A stretch of DNA of 13,545 bases from Geobacter sp. (GTDB lineage Bacteria; Desulfobacterota; Desulfuromonadia; Geobacterales; Geobacteraceae): assembly GCA_003499925.1 (NCBI GenBank), contig DNRQ01000221.1, positions 1 to 13,545 on the forward strand, read 5' to 3'. The notes beneath the pieces were generated by a model. It was not told the DNA's origin, ran no database searches, and saw nothing but the letters and a program-made list of their open reading frames with translations. This document shows positions 1-7,295 of this stretch, piece after piece; position 1 is the stretch's first letter, and the number at the start of each line of letters is the position of its first letter. The translations under genes and the position numbers were made by a program.

Positions 1-285
1 CGGGAACTGGAAAACTGCATCGAGAGAGGACTGGTGCTCTGCGAGGACGGACTCATGGATCTCGCCTCCCTCCCGGAGTCGGTGCGCCGCGCCGTGGGAG
101 TTGAGAGAAGGCGGTCGGACCGCCAGGACTCCCTGTCGATCAAGAAGGGGTCGGAGAGCATGGAGCGCGCCCTGATCTGCCGCGCGCTGCAGCAGACCGC
201 CGGCAACAGGACCCATGCCGCGAAACTTCTGGAAATAAGTACCCGGGCGCTGCTCTACAAGCTGAAGGAGTACGGTCTGGCCTGA
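1..285 (+). CDS. Sigma-54-dependent response regulator (NtrC/AtoC type), C-terminal fragment
   Basis: The gene enters from the left edge in frame 1, so the receiver domain and most of the AAA+ domain are outside the window. The first residues, RELENCIERGLVL, match the end of the sigma-54 activator AAA+ module (the family's WPGN-VRELEN segment). About 45 residues later comes a Fis-type helix-turn-helix, GNRTHAAKLLEISTRALLYK, ending in LKEYGLA. Proteins of this family are phosphorylated by a histidine kinase, bind upstream sites and remodel sigma-54 RNA polymerase through ATP hydrolysis. The gene stops about 360 bp before a strong -24/-12 promoter that drives the pilus genes, which makes it the first candidate activator. 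Whether it is PilR itself or another NtrC-type regulator cannot be decided from the visible part. The GTG at 34 is internal and not a start. Confidence 0.9.
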   Translation, partial: RELENCIERGLVLCEDGLMDLASLPESVRRAVGVERRRSDRQDSLSIKKGSESMERALICRALQQTAGNRTHAAKLLEISTRALLYKLKEYGLA

Positions 286-295
286 CCCGGTAACT

Positions 296-316
296 CCCTC
301 CCCTTCAAGGGGAGGG
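296..316. repeat. Palindrome just after the response regulator gene
   Basis: Ten bases (CCCTCCCCTT, 296-305) are repeated inverted at 307-316 around a single central base. It lies 11 nt after the regulator stop codon. No T-run follows; the next bases are a G-rich tract, so it is not a typical intrinsic terminator. It could still act as a 3' end structure. A closely related palindrome is at 365-385. Confidence 0.7.
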
Positions 317-328
317 TGGGGGTGGGGG
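309..328 (+). other. Potential G-quadruplex tract
   Basis: Four G-runs of 4, 3, 5 and 5 bases (309-312, 314-316, 318-322, 324-328) are separated by single bases A, T, T. This is the short-loop form expected to fold most stably. It overlaps the right arm of the palindrome at 296-316, so the two structures exclude each other. A partial counterpart on the - strand comes from the C-runs at 348-352, 354-358 and 368-372. Confidence 0.55.
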
Positions 329-364
329 ACGGCAGCGCAGAATACCACCCCCTCCCCCTCCTAG

Positions 365-385
365 CCTCCCCCTTGAAGGGGGAGG
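365..385. repeat. Palindrome related to 296-316
   Basis: CCTCCCCCTT (365-374) pairs with AAGGGGGAGG (376-385) around one central base. It is nearly the same sequence as the palindrome at 296-316. Its right arm overlaps the first unit of the tandem repeat at 381-438. Probably a dispersed intergenic repeat element of this genome; that is an inference from its form. Confidence 0.65.
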
Positions 386-438
386 GACTTTAGCGGCTAC
401 CTCCTTTTTGAAAGGGAGGGACTTTAGCGGCTGCCTCC
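381..438. repeat. Tandem repeat, 34-bp period, two clear units plus a decayed third
   Basis: A 24-base unit at 381-404 recurs at 415-438 with one change (GGCTACC versus GGCTGCC). The shared core is GGAGGGACTTTAGCGGCT, and the units are spaced 34 bp apart. A weaker third copy (GGGAGCGACTTCAG) follows from 442. Each unit has GGAGG at one end and CCTCC at the other, and unit 1 contains the small dyad TAGC-G-GCTA, so each can fold as a hairpin. No gene is seen here. Confidence 0.65.
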
Positions 439-547
439 TGAGGGAGCGACTTCAGTGGGTAGCTGCACTTTCGAGCAGATGCCTTCTGTCCGGTATTGGG
501 TCCTGGCCGGCACCTTTTTGCATAGTGCCGCCTCCAGGTGTGAAAAA

Positions 548-569
548 AGTGCGCAGTTTTTCCCGCACT
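548..569. promoter_or_regulatory. Dyad, possible enhancer site for a sigma-54 activator
   Basis: AGTGCG (548-553) and CGCACT (564-569) form a perfect 6-bp dyad with a 10-base centre. It is centred about 110 bp upstream of the start point expected from the -24/-12 promoter at 642-657. NtrC-type activators usually bind dyads at this sort of distance. The assignment is inferred from position and symmetry only. Confidence 0.3.
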
Positions 570-641
570 CTGTGCTATCATGGCTCATTAACTGGCTGAT
601 TTCATTAGCGACAGCATCTGCAGATCACCGCAGGGCGCCCT

Positions 642-657
642 CGGCACGGGAGTTGCT
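642..657 (+). promoter_or_regulatory. Sigma-54 (-24/-12) promoter of the dsbC-like/pilY1 operon
   Basis: The sequence CGGCACGGGAGTTGCT matches the sigma-54 consensus TGGCACGRNNNTTGCW at every defined base except the first. GG is at 643-644 and GC at 655-656, with exactly 10 bases between them, as this promoter class requires. Transcription would start near 668, giving a leader of about 29 nt that contains the ribosome binding site at 687-692 (AGAGGT) for the ATG at 697. The gene just upstream encodes a sigma-54 activator. Confidence 0.85.
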
Positions 658-696
658 GTGCTGCAGCCAGCGACCAATAACTAATTAGAGGTATCC

Positions 697-1479
697 ATGT
701 CACCTGTTAAACTTCTCAGCTTCTTACTCCTTGGCGCCCTTGCGCTGGCAGTTCCCGCTTTTGCCATGTCCTCGGCAGAGGGGTGCGGCGGCGACTGCGC
801 CTCATGCCATGCCATCACGCTGCAGGAGGCCAACGGCATCCTGAAGGATATCGGTACCGTGAAGGCGATCAAGCCTGCAGCGGTGCGCGGGCTCTACGAG
901 ATCACCATGGAGAGGGACGGCCAGACCGGCGTGGCGTATCTCGATTACGGCAAGAAACATCTGATGAACGGTCAGATCTTCCAGGTCGCCTCGCGCCAGG
1001 TGGCCGGGGCGCCTGCCGTGAGCAAGCGCCTGGAGCGGCTGGACCCGGCGACGCTGAAGAGCGACGCGGCGCTCGTCATGGGAAACCCGAAGGGGAAGCA
1101 GAGGCTTTTCGTCTTCACCGATCCCGAGTGCCCTTTCTGCGCCAAGCTGCACGCCGAGCTGAAGAAGCTGGCGGCCCTGGAGCCGGATCTCGCCATCTTC
1201 ATCAAGCTTTACCCGCTCAAGATGCATCCCAAGGCCTATGACAAGGCGCGGGTGATCCTGGGCGCCAAGTCGCTGGCACTGCTGGAGAAGTCCTTTGCCG
1301 GAGAGAAGCTCCCCGCGCCGGGCGCGAAGGATGCCAAGCAGCCGGTCGACGAAACGATGCGCTTTGCCGAATCCGTCGGCATCGACTCGACACCGACCCT
1401 GGTGCTCCCTGACGGCCGGATCGTGCCGGGTTTCAGGGATGCGGCCGCGATGCAGGCCCTGCTTGCGACCGCGCGCTGA
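697..1479 (+). CDS. Secreted DsbC-like thiol:disulfide isomerase with a CxxCH (heme c-type) motif
   Basis: Predicted periplasmic disulfide isomerase of 260 residues. Residues 1-23 are a signal peptide ending in AFA. Residues about 48-100 resemble the DsbC N-terminal dimerisation domain (for example AAVRGLYEITME and GKKHLMNGQIF). A thioredoxin fold follows, with the active site DPECPFC (C145 and C148) and the cis-proline loop STPT (P233). Just after the signal peptide is an extra cysteine cluster, C30-x3-C34-x2-C37-H38; C34 to H38 is a CxxCH motif able to bind heme c. E. coli DsbC has no such segment. The start is supported by AGAGGT at 687-692. The next gene is the cysteine-rich pilY1, so folding PilY1 and the cysteine-bearing minor pilins is the likely job (inference). 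Heme attachment is not proven; the cluster could instead be a redox-active or metal-binding thiol site. Confidence 0.88.
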   Translation: MSPVKLLSFLLLGALALAVPAFAMSSAEGCGGDCASCHAITLQEANGILKDIGTVKAIKPAAVRGLYEITMERDGQTGVAYLDYGKKHLMNGQIFQVASRQVAGAPAVSKRLERLDPATLKSDAALVMGNPKGKQRLFVFTDPECPFCAKLHAELKKLAALEPDLAIFIKLYPLKMHPKAYDKARVILGAKSLALLEKSFAGEKLPAPGAKDAKQPVDETMRFAESVGIDSTPTLVLPDGRIVPGFRDAAAMQALLATAR

Positions 1480-1488
1480 AAACTTCCG

Positions 1489-1523
1489 GCTGCCCCCCCC
1501 GGTTTACTACCGTCAGGGGCAGC
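1489..1523 (+). other. Stem-loop in the 111-nt gap before pilY1
   Basis: GCTGCCCC (1489-1496) pairs with GGGGCAGC (1516-1523). Inside, after a 3x3 internal loop, CGGT (1500-1503) pairs with ACCG (1509-1512) over a 5-base loop. No T-run follows, so it is not a standard terminator. It could be an RNA processing or stability element that changes the ratio of the isomerase to PilY1; that is inference. Confidence 0.5.
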
Positions 1524-1590
1524 TTGACCGGACCGCACGGCTCTTTTCGGGTAGCAGAGGACGCAGAATCATCAAAAATGAGGTGCCGAT

Positions 1591-4500
1591 ATGAATTTTG
1601 CAGCCAGGTTAATGCTGAGGATCGCCGCTCCGGCGGGGTTGGCTCTGCTCTTTTGCTCGCCGGCCCTTGCCGCGGATCTCAACAACTACTGCATTACCCC
1701 TTCCTTTCTTGCGCCGGACATGAAATCGAACCTCCTGCTCATGATCGACAACTCGGCAAGTATGTACGACCTCGCTTTCGTCGATGAGGGCAAAAAGAAC
1801 GTAGACGGCAGCTTCGCCCGTCAGCCCTATTACTGCTATGACCAGAGCTATAAAGCGAAGTTCTGTTCCAATGCCAGGACCACCAGCTGCAGCACCGATG
1901 CGAACTGCAGTTCGCCCGGCAAATGCATCCAGTATTCCGGCTACTTCGATAGCGATGTCTACTACCAGTACAACATGGCGAGCAACGTCTTCGAGACGGC
2001 CGCCTTTCCCGCCAGCTGCACCAAATACGTGGCCAATGCCCTTTGCATCGACCTGGACGCTTCCACACCGAAGAAGGTCACCAGGTTCGCCGCCAAGGGG
2101 AGCTACCTGAACTGGCTGACCACCTCCAAGTTCGACATCGAGAAGCAGGTCCTGACCGGAGGGAAGTACGTAAATCCCAACCTGGAAGCCGAAACCAGGG
2201 GGTGCGTCGGCAGGGGATTCATCAAGGAGGCGCTCACCGCCGATTTCGTCAACTACGCCTCGCCCGAAAGCAACAACCCCAATACCGGCCTGGGGATCAC
2301 CTTTGCCATCAAAGGGCCCAACGACGCGGTGAACCCGACGGCAGCCTCCCCGGGGGGGCAGAGTTTCATCGAGATCTACGCCGGTGCCGATTACAATCAG
2401 GCCCTGTGCCAGAGCGCGATCACCATCGCCAGCAATCCCACCTCGGGCCAGGTGGAGATCAGAAACGCCATCACGGCGTGCCTCACCTCCCTGGTGGGGG
2501 CCGATTTGAGTCTGGAGACCAAGGAAAAGGTGGTTTTCAACCAGACCGTCCAGGAGTGCTGGCAGTACAACAAAATGGCGGCGCCGAAAACCGTCGGCAA
2601 CGATGCGGTCAGCACCATCAAGAACCAGTGCACGGACATATATGAGGAGGTCAACGGTCCTGCCGGAATTACCGCCGGTCATCCCTCCACGGTCTGCAAC
2701 AGCACCTACACGGGGGCCTGTTATACCGGCAGCGCCCCTTCCTGGGCCAAGAGCTTCGGAGGGTGCAGCGGCGCCAGCTGCGGCGATGACTGCATCATCG
2801 AACGTCACAACGCCTACTGCAGTTCCTTTACCGCCCTGCAGGTGACCGATCCCACCGATTCCCCTTCCGACACCTCGGCATATGAAAATATCCCTGCCAT
2901 CTTGAGCGACATCGGGGTGCAGGGGCAGCTCGACAAGCCTCTGGTCACCTCGGGCGGAAGGGCAAGGCTCACCGTGAAGATCGCCAAGGCTCCAGCCCCG
3001 ACCGGTCTGATCCAGGAGTACGAAAACCGGATCAGGATGGGGGCGATGACCTTCAGGTTCCTGGGCTCCGCCTCCGAGACCGCCCATCTCGGGACCCCCA
3101 AGGTCTGCTCCAACGACAGTGCCCGTACCTGTACCGTGAGCACCGACTGCGTCTCACCGGGAACCTGCAGCGTCACGACGGTGCCGGGAGTCAGCAACTT
3201 CGACGGGGCAAAGATTCTGGAGAACGGTTATATCGGCAAGGGGAACTGTTCGGCTACCACGACCACCGCATGTGCCACTGCGGCGCACTGCCCGGCCGAA
3301 GAGGAGTGCATCGGCGCCGGAGTCGGCGACCACGATGGGCCCGGCTTGGTCAGGAGCATCGACGACATCAAGGCTGCCACCTGGACCCCGTTTGCCGAGG
3401 CGTTCTCGAGCGCGATCGGCTACTTGGCCAAAGACCCGGCCGACGCAACCGGGAAAACCAGCCGGACCGCCGGCCTGCGCGTCAACGCGGACGATTATGA
3501 TGCCAACTTCAATCCTTCCGAGTACGTCTGCCAGAAAAACAACATCCTGCTGATCACGGACGGCATGTCCACGGCCGACCGGAACACGGACGTCAACACC
3601 CTGGTGGGTCTCTATAACGACGGCGACGGGCGGACCACCGCCACGGGCGCTGCTACCGCCACCTGTCCCCAGTACTCCGGGAGCATAAACGTCGACGACC
3701 TGGCCTGGCTGGCGAAAAACCGCAACATCAAGACGTTCAGCACGTCCTCGACCAGCGCGGCACCGGCGAGCCTGCAAGCCAGCGAATTCATCAAGAGCTA
3801 TGCGGTTTTCACCGGCGCCTCCAACGGGGCGGCCGCAGAGTGCGATCCGGTGACCCTGATGGACCAGACCGCGGCAAACGGCGGCACAACCGCCGCCAAG
3901 AAGCCGGACAATCCGGCGAAGTTGAAGGAGGATCTCAAGGAGATCTTCCAGGAGGTCTCCGGCGGCTCAGCTTCGGGAACGGCGGCCTCGATCCTCAGCA
4001 ACAGCGAGGGGAGCGGCGCCAACATCCTGCAGGCGGTCTTCTATCCCAAGAAGACCTATGGCAGCACGCCGATCACCTGGACCGGGGAGTTGCAGAACCT
4101 CTGGTACTACATCGACCCGTTCATCGGCAACAGTTCGGTCCGGGAGGATACCAGCTACGTTTCGGGAGACACCCACTTCCTGAATCTGAAGAGCAACTAC
4201 GCCCTGTCGTTCTTCTTCGACAACGCCAATGCCAACTCGGTGACCTACAACCAGACCATGGTGAGGAGAAGCAGGGATACCGACGGCAACGGCACCGGCG
4301 ACCTGCTGATAGACACGGTATCCCCCGACGATGTGAAGAGCATATGGCGGGCGGGAAGGAAGCTCTGGGCCACCCCCTATTCGTCACGTACCCTGTATAC
4401 TCCCTGCCTGACCGGTGGCACCTGCCTTGCCGGCACCAGCGTAACGGCCGACGCGACCAAAGGACTGATGGCCTTCAGCACCGCCAATGAAACGGCTCTG

Positions 4501-6429
4501 CGCCCCCTGCTGCAGGCGGCCGCCTCACCCAGTACCGAGGCCACCGATATCGTCGAGTACACCCAAGGCAAGGAAAATGCCGCCTACCGGCCTCGGACCG
4601 TGACCATCGACGCCGCTTCCGGCGTTTGGAAGCTGGGCGACATCATCTCCTCGACCCCGCGTCTGCAGTCGTCGGTCAAGGTGAACAGCTACGATCTCTC
4701 CGCCCCGACCGGGTACAGCGACGCGTCGTATGCCGCTTTCGTGAAGCAGGCCCCCTATAAGGAGCGGGGCATGGTCTACGTGGGGGCCAATGACGGGATG
4801 CTGCACGCCTTCAAGCTCGGGAAGCTTGAGGTGACTCCGGAGGGCGACCAGAAGGCATCGATGAGCGGCACCAATCTGGGGGCGGAGCAGTGGGCCTTCC
4901 TCCCCAAGAACTCGCTCCCCTATCTGCGCTATCTTACCTGCAAGGCAGGCAACGGCGATGCGTTCTGCGCCAACCAGGACTACAACCATCTCTACTTCGT
5001 GGACGGCACCACCACGGTCCTTGACGCCAGCATAGGGGGGTGTCTGACCAGCTATCAGGATTGCGTCAAGGACACCGCAACCGGCAGCAACTGGCGCAGC
5101 GTACTGCTGGCAGGGATGGGGCTGGGCGGGGCTTCCAAGGATGCAACCGATACCTGCGTCGAGGGGGTCGACGGCTCCTGCGTGAAAACCCCCCTGGCCG
5201 GAACCGGTTACTCGTCCTACTTCGCGCTCGATATCACCAACCAGAACTTCAACGCGGCGGGAACGCTGGTGGGGCCGCCCAAGCTGATGTGGGAATTCGC
5301 CGTAGACGGCATGGGCTTTGCCACGACCGGCGCCGCCACCGTCAGGATCGGTGCCGACAAGGCGAAGAACGGCAGATGGTTCGCCGTCTTCGGCTCCGGA
5401 CCGACCGGGCCGATCGACAAGGACAAACACCAGTTCCTCGGCAAGTCGACGCAGCCGCTCAAGATCTTCGTGGTGGACCTCAATGCCACTCCCCCCTTCG
5501 TCCTGAACAGCAACTACTGGGTGATCGGCACCCTGGCGGACACCTCCACCCTCAGCAACGCCTTCGTTTCATCGGTATCCAATGCCACCTTCGACGCCGA
5601 CCGCTGGAACCCCTCGTCGACCGGCAATTACCAGGACGACGCCCTCTATTTCGGCTACGTGCAGGCAAGCAGCACCCCCGTCACCAGCACCACCAAGTGG
5701 CGCAACGGCGGCGTGCTGCGCCTGGTGACCAACCAGGATCCCAATCCGGCCACCTGGAAGCTCTCCAAGGTGATCGACGGTATCGGGCCGGTCACCACCA
5801 GCATCTCCAGGCTCCAGGACCGGAAAAACCACAACCTCTGGCTTTTCTTCGGCGACGGTCGCTACTATTTCGCCGGTGACAACATGACCACCGGCCGCCG
5901 CCTGTACGGCCTGAAGGAGCCGTGCTACACGGCGGGCGACGCTCTCGATGCCGCCTGCACCACCAAGAAAACCGGCAGCGACCTTACCGACCAAAGCGAC
6001 ATAGCCAGTGCCAGCGCAACCATCTCCAACAGCGGCTGGCGCATCGATCTGGAGCCCCGGGACTATGTCAACAACCTCGGGGCCGAGCGGCTCATCACCG
6101 ATCCGGTTGCGCTGACCAACGGCGCCGTCTTTTTCACCACCTTCATGCCGACTGCCGATGCCTGCAAGTTCGGCGGCAATTCCTACCTCTGGGCGACCCG
6201 CTACGATACCGGCCTGCAGGCCCCAAGCGCCGCACTCGAGGGGAAGGCGCTGGTCCAGGTGTCGACGGGAAGTTTCGAGGAGATAAACCTCTCCACCGCC
6301 TTCACTGCCGAGGGAGGACGCAGGACGGCGCTCGCCTTGACCGGCAAGCCCCCCAGCGATCCGCCCCCCATCGTTTCCAAGAGCAACCTGAAGCCGGTGA
6401 AGCGGATCATTCAGATTCAGGAACACTGA
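1591..6429 (+). CDS. pilY1: PilC/PilY1-family type IV pilus tip protein
   Basis: PilY1 proteins sit at the pilus tip with the minor pilins and act in adhesion, surface sensing and pilus extension. Residues 1-27 are a signal peptide (SPALA, then AD). A von Willebrand A-like domain begins near residue 45 with the MIDAS motif DNSAS (53-57); its later parts are TPFAEA (T599) and ITDG (655-658), so it is interrupted by about 540 residues. Three C-x7-C-x5-C-x5-C modules lie at residues 92-112, 506-526 and 553-573. D896, D898, N900 and D904 form a candidate calcium loop. The C-terminal beta-propeller (Neisseria PilC type) shows GDIISSTP (1016-1023) and VYVGANDGMLHAF (1062-1074). At 1612 residues it is well above the roughly 1160 of Pseudomonas PilY1. 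The start is supported by GAGGTG at 1580-1585. It ends one base before the next ATG, implying translational coupling. Confidence 0.95.
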   Translation: MNFAARLMLRIAAPAGLALLFCSPALAADLNNYCITPSFLAPDMKSNLLLMIDNSASMYDLAFVDEGKKNVDGSFARQPYYCYDQSYKAKFCSNARTTSCSTDANCSSPGKCIQYSGYFDSDVYYQYNMASNVFETAAFPASCTKYVANALCIDLDASTPKKVTRFAAKGSYLNWLTTSKFDIEKQVLTGGKYVNPNLEAETRGCVGRGFIKEALTADFVNYASPESNNPNTGLGITFAIKGPNDAVNPTAASPGGQSFIEIYAGADYNQALCQSAITIASNPTSGQVEIRNAITACLTSLVGADLSLETKEKVVFNQTVQECWQYNKMAAPKTVGNDAVSTIKNQCTDIYEEVNGPAGITAGHPSTVCNSTYTGACYTGSAPSWAKSFGGCSGASCGDDCIIERHNAYCSSFTALQVTDPTDSPSDTSAYENIPAILSDIGVQGQLDKPLVTSGGRARLTVKIAKAPAPTGLIQEYENRIRMGAMTFRFLGSASETAHLGTPKVCSNDSARTCTVSTDCVSPGTCSVTTVPGVSNFDGAKILENGYIGKGNCSATTTTACATAAHCPAEEECIGAGVGDHDGPGLVRSIDDIKAATWTPFAEAFSSAIGYLAKDPADATGKTSRTAGLRVNADDYDANFNPSEYVCQKNNILLITDGMSTADRNTDVNTLVGLYNDGDGRTTATGAATATCPQYSGSINVDDLAWLAKNRNIKTFSTSSTSAAPASLQASEFIKSYAVFTGASNGAAAECDPVTLMDQTAANGGTTAAKKPDNPAKLKEDLKEIFQEVSGGSASGTAASILSNSEGSGANILQAVFYPKKTYGSTPITWTGELQNLWYYIDPFIGNSSVREDTSYVSGDTHFLNLKSNYALSFFFDNANANSVTYNQTMVRRSRDTDGNGTGDLLIDTVSPDDVKSIWRAGRKLWATPYSSRTLYTPCLTGGTCLAGTSVTADATKGLMAFSTANETALRPLLQAAASPSTEATDIVEYTQGKENAAYRPRTVTIDAASGVWKLGDIISSTPRLQSSVKVNSYDLSAPTGYSDASYAAFVKQAPYKERGMVYVGANDGMLHAFKLGKLEVTPEGDQKASMSGTNLGAEQWAFLPKNSLPYLRYLTCKAGNGDAFCANQDYNHLYFVDGTTTVLDASIGGCLTSYQDCVKDTATGSNWRSVLLAGMGLGGASKDATDTCVEGVDGSCVKTPLAGTGYSSYFALDITNQNFNAAGTLVGPPKLMWEFAVDGMGFATTGAATVRIGADKAKNGRWFAVFGSGPTGPIDKDKHQFLGKSTQPLKIFVVDLNATPPFVLNSNYWVIGTLADTSTLSNAFVSSVSNATFDADRWNPSSTGNYQDDALYFGYVQASSTPVTSTTKWRNGGVLRLVTNQDPNPATWKLSKVIDGIGPVTTSISRLQDRKNHNLWLFFGDGRYYFAGDNMTTGRRLYGLKEPCYTAGDALDAACTTKKTGSDLTDQSDIASASATISNSGWRIDLEPRDYVNNLGAERLITDPVALTNGAVFFTTFMPTADACKFGGNSYLWATRYDTGLQAPSAALEGKALVQVSTGSFEEINLSTAFTAEGGRRTALALTGKPPSDPPPIVSKSNLKPVKRIIQIQEH

Positions 6430-6430
6430 C

Positions 6431-6928
6431 ATGAGAGAGCGCGGCTTCACCATAGTCGAACTGATCGTTGCCATGGTCATCATCTCCGTCCTCCTGACCC
6501 TGGCGATGATCCAGTTCAACAGCTATACCCGGAAGAGCCAGATCGAGTCCCAGATGAGGATGATCTACGCGGATCTTGCCGAGGTGCGGGTAAAGTCGCT
6601 TTTCCAGAAGCGCCCGCGCGCCGTCATCATCAGCGGCTCCCAGTTCTCCTTTTACTCCAGCACGGTAACCAGCGGCATACCGCCGGTGGCCCGCAAGACC
6701 CTGAGCTACGGCGTCCGCTCCAATGATGAGGGTCAGATAGATTTCGACGCCAATGGATTCCTCAGCAACATCGATAGCGGCGGCAGAGGCATCTGTCTCA
6801 CCATGGGGAGCAATCCGGCAACGGTCGACAGCCTCGTCCTTTCCACGACGCGCATACATCTTGGAAAGTGGGAGATGCCCGAGGGGGGCGATGATGATTG
6901 CACGTCAGACAATATCAAACAGCAGTAA
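6431..6928 (+). CDS. GspH/FimT-type minor pilin, cassette 1
   Basis: Minor pilin of 165 residues. The N-terminus MRERG-FTIVELIVAMVIIS is a short basic leader, a prepilin peptidase (PilD) site after G5 and the Glu at +5, followed by the hydrophobic helix. The C-terminal part has the beta-rich pattern of GspH/FimT proteins (FDANGFL, then ICLTM and SLVLSTTRIHLGKW). Proteins of this type (FimU in Pseudomonas) help prime pilus assembly and connect the tip complex to the shaft. The ATG is one base after the pilY1 stop, with AGGA at 6418-6421. The last 35 nt overlap pilV. Its counterpart in the second cassette is at 9592-10092. FimT versus FimU cannot be settled from sequence alone. Confidence 0.88.
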   Translation: MRERGFTIVELIVAMVIISVLLTLAMIQFNSYTRKSQIESQMRMIYADLAEVRVKSLFQKRPRAVIISGSQFSFYSSTVTSGIPPVARKTLSYGVRSNDEGQIDFDANGFLSNIDSGGRGICLTMGSNPATVDSLVLSTTRIHLGKWEMPEGGDDDCTSDNIKQQ

Positions 6929-7295
6929 CCGGGGCTTCACCCTCCTTGAGGTGATGGTCGCCATGGTGATAACGCTGGTAGGTCTTTTGGGGCTCTTGCA
7001 GTCGGTGAACATCGCCACGGAGCACAACATGAAGAACCAGCTGCGCGAAGAGGCGCTCCAGGTAGGGGAAGACTATCTCTATGATCTTCAGGCGAGACCT
7101 TTCGCCAGGCTTTCCACTCCTTTTTCGCCCCGCATCGTTCCCAGCAGGCTGCTCGGGACCCGGAAGGATCTGGTGGTGAACCGCACCAACAGCGTCCTCC
7201 CCAACTCCACGGCACGCGAGCTCGTCGTCAAGGTGAGCTGGCTCTATAAAAATGTCTCCTCGCATCATGAGGTGCGGACGGTGAAGTCCGAGTGA
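6894..7295 (+). CDS. pilV: PilV-type minor pilin, cassette 1
   Basis: Minor pilin of 133 residues. The N-terminus includes SNRG-FTLLEVMVAMVITLVG, with a prepilin peptidase site and Glu+5, then GLLQSVNIATEHN, which is nearly identical in the cassette 2 paralogue. In known systems PilV joins the periplasmic minor-pilin priming complex. Two adjacent ATGs, 6891 and 6894, are possible starts. I chose 6894 because GAGGGG at 6881-6886 is then 7 nt away, and because the overlap with the preceding gene becomes 35 nt, the same as in the second cassette. Translation is probably coupled to the upstream gene. A 73-nt gap separates it from pilW, with no convincing promoter. Confidence 0.85.
   Translation: MIARQTISNSSNRGFTLLEVMVAMVITLVGLLGLLQSVNIATEHNMKNQLREEALQVGEDYLYDLQARPFARLSTPFSPRIVPSRLLGTRKDLVVNRTNSVLPNSTARELVVKVSWLYKNVSSHHEVRTVKSE

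Noticed and set aside
509..521. Sigma-54-like GGCAC and TTGC elements upstream of the isomerase gene
   Set aside because: Only 9 bases separate GG from GC; the spacing must be 10. The site at 642-657 is correct and better placed.
1609..3087. Long open frame (492 codons) on the - strand
   Set aside because: Lies wholly inside pilY1, follows its codon phase as a GC-rich shadow, and shows no recognisable domain or ribosome binding site.
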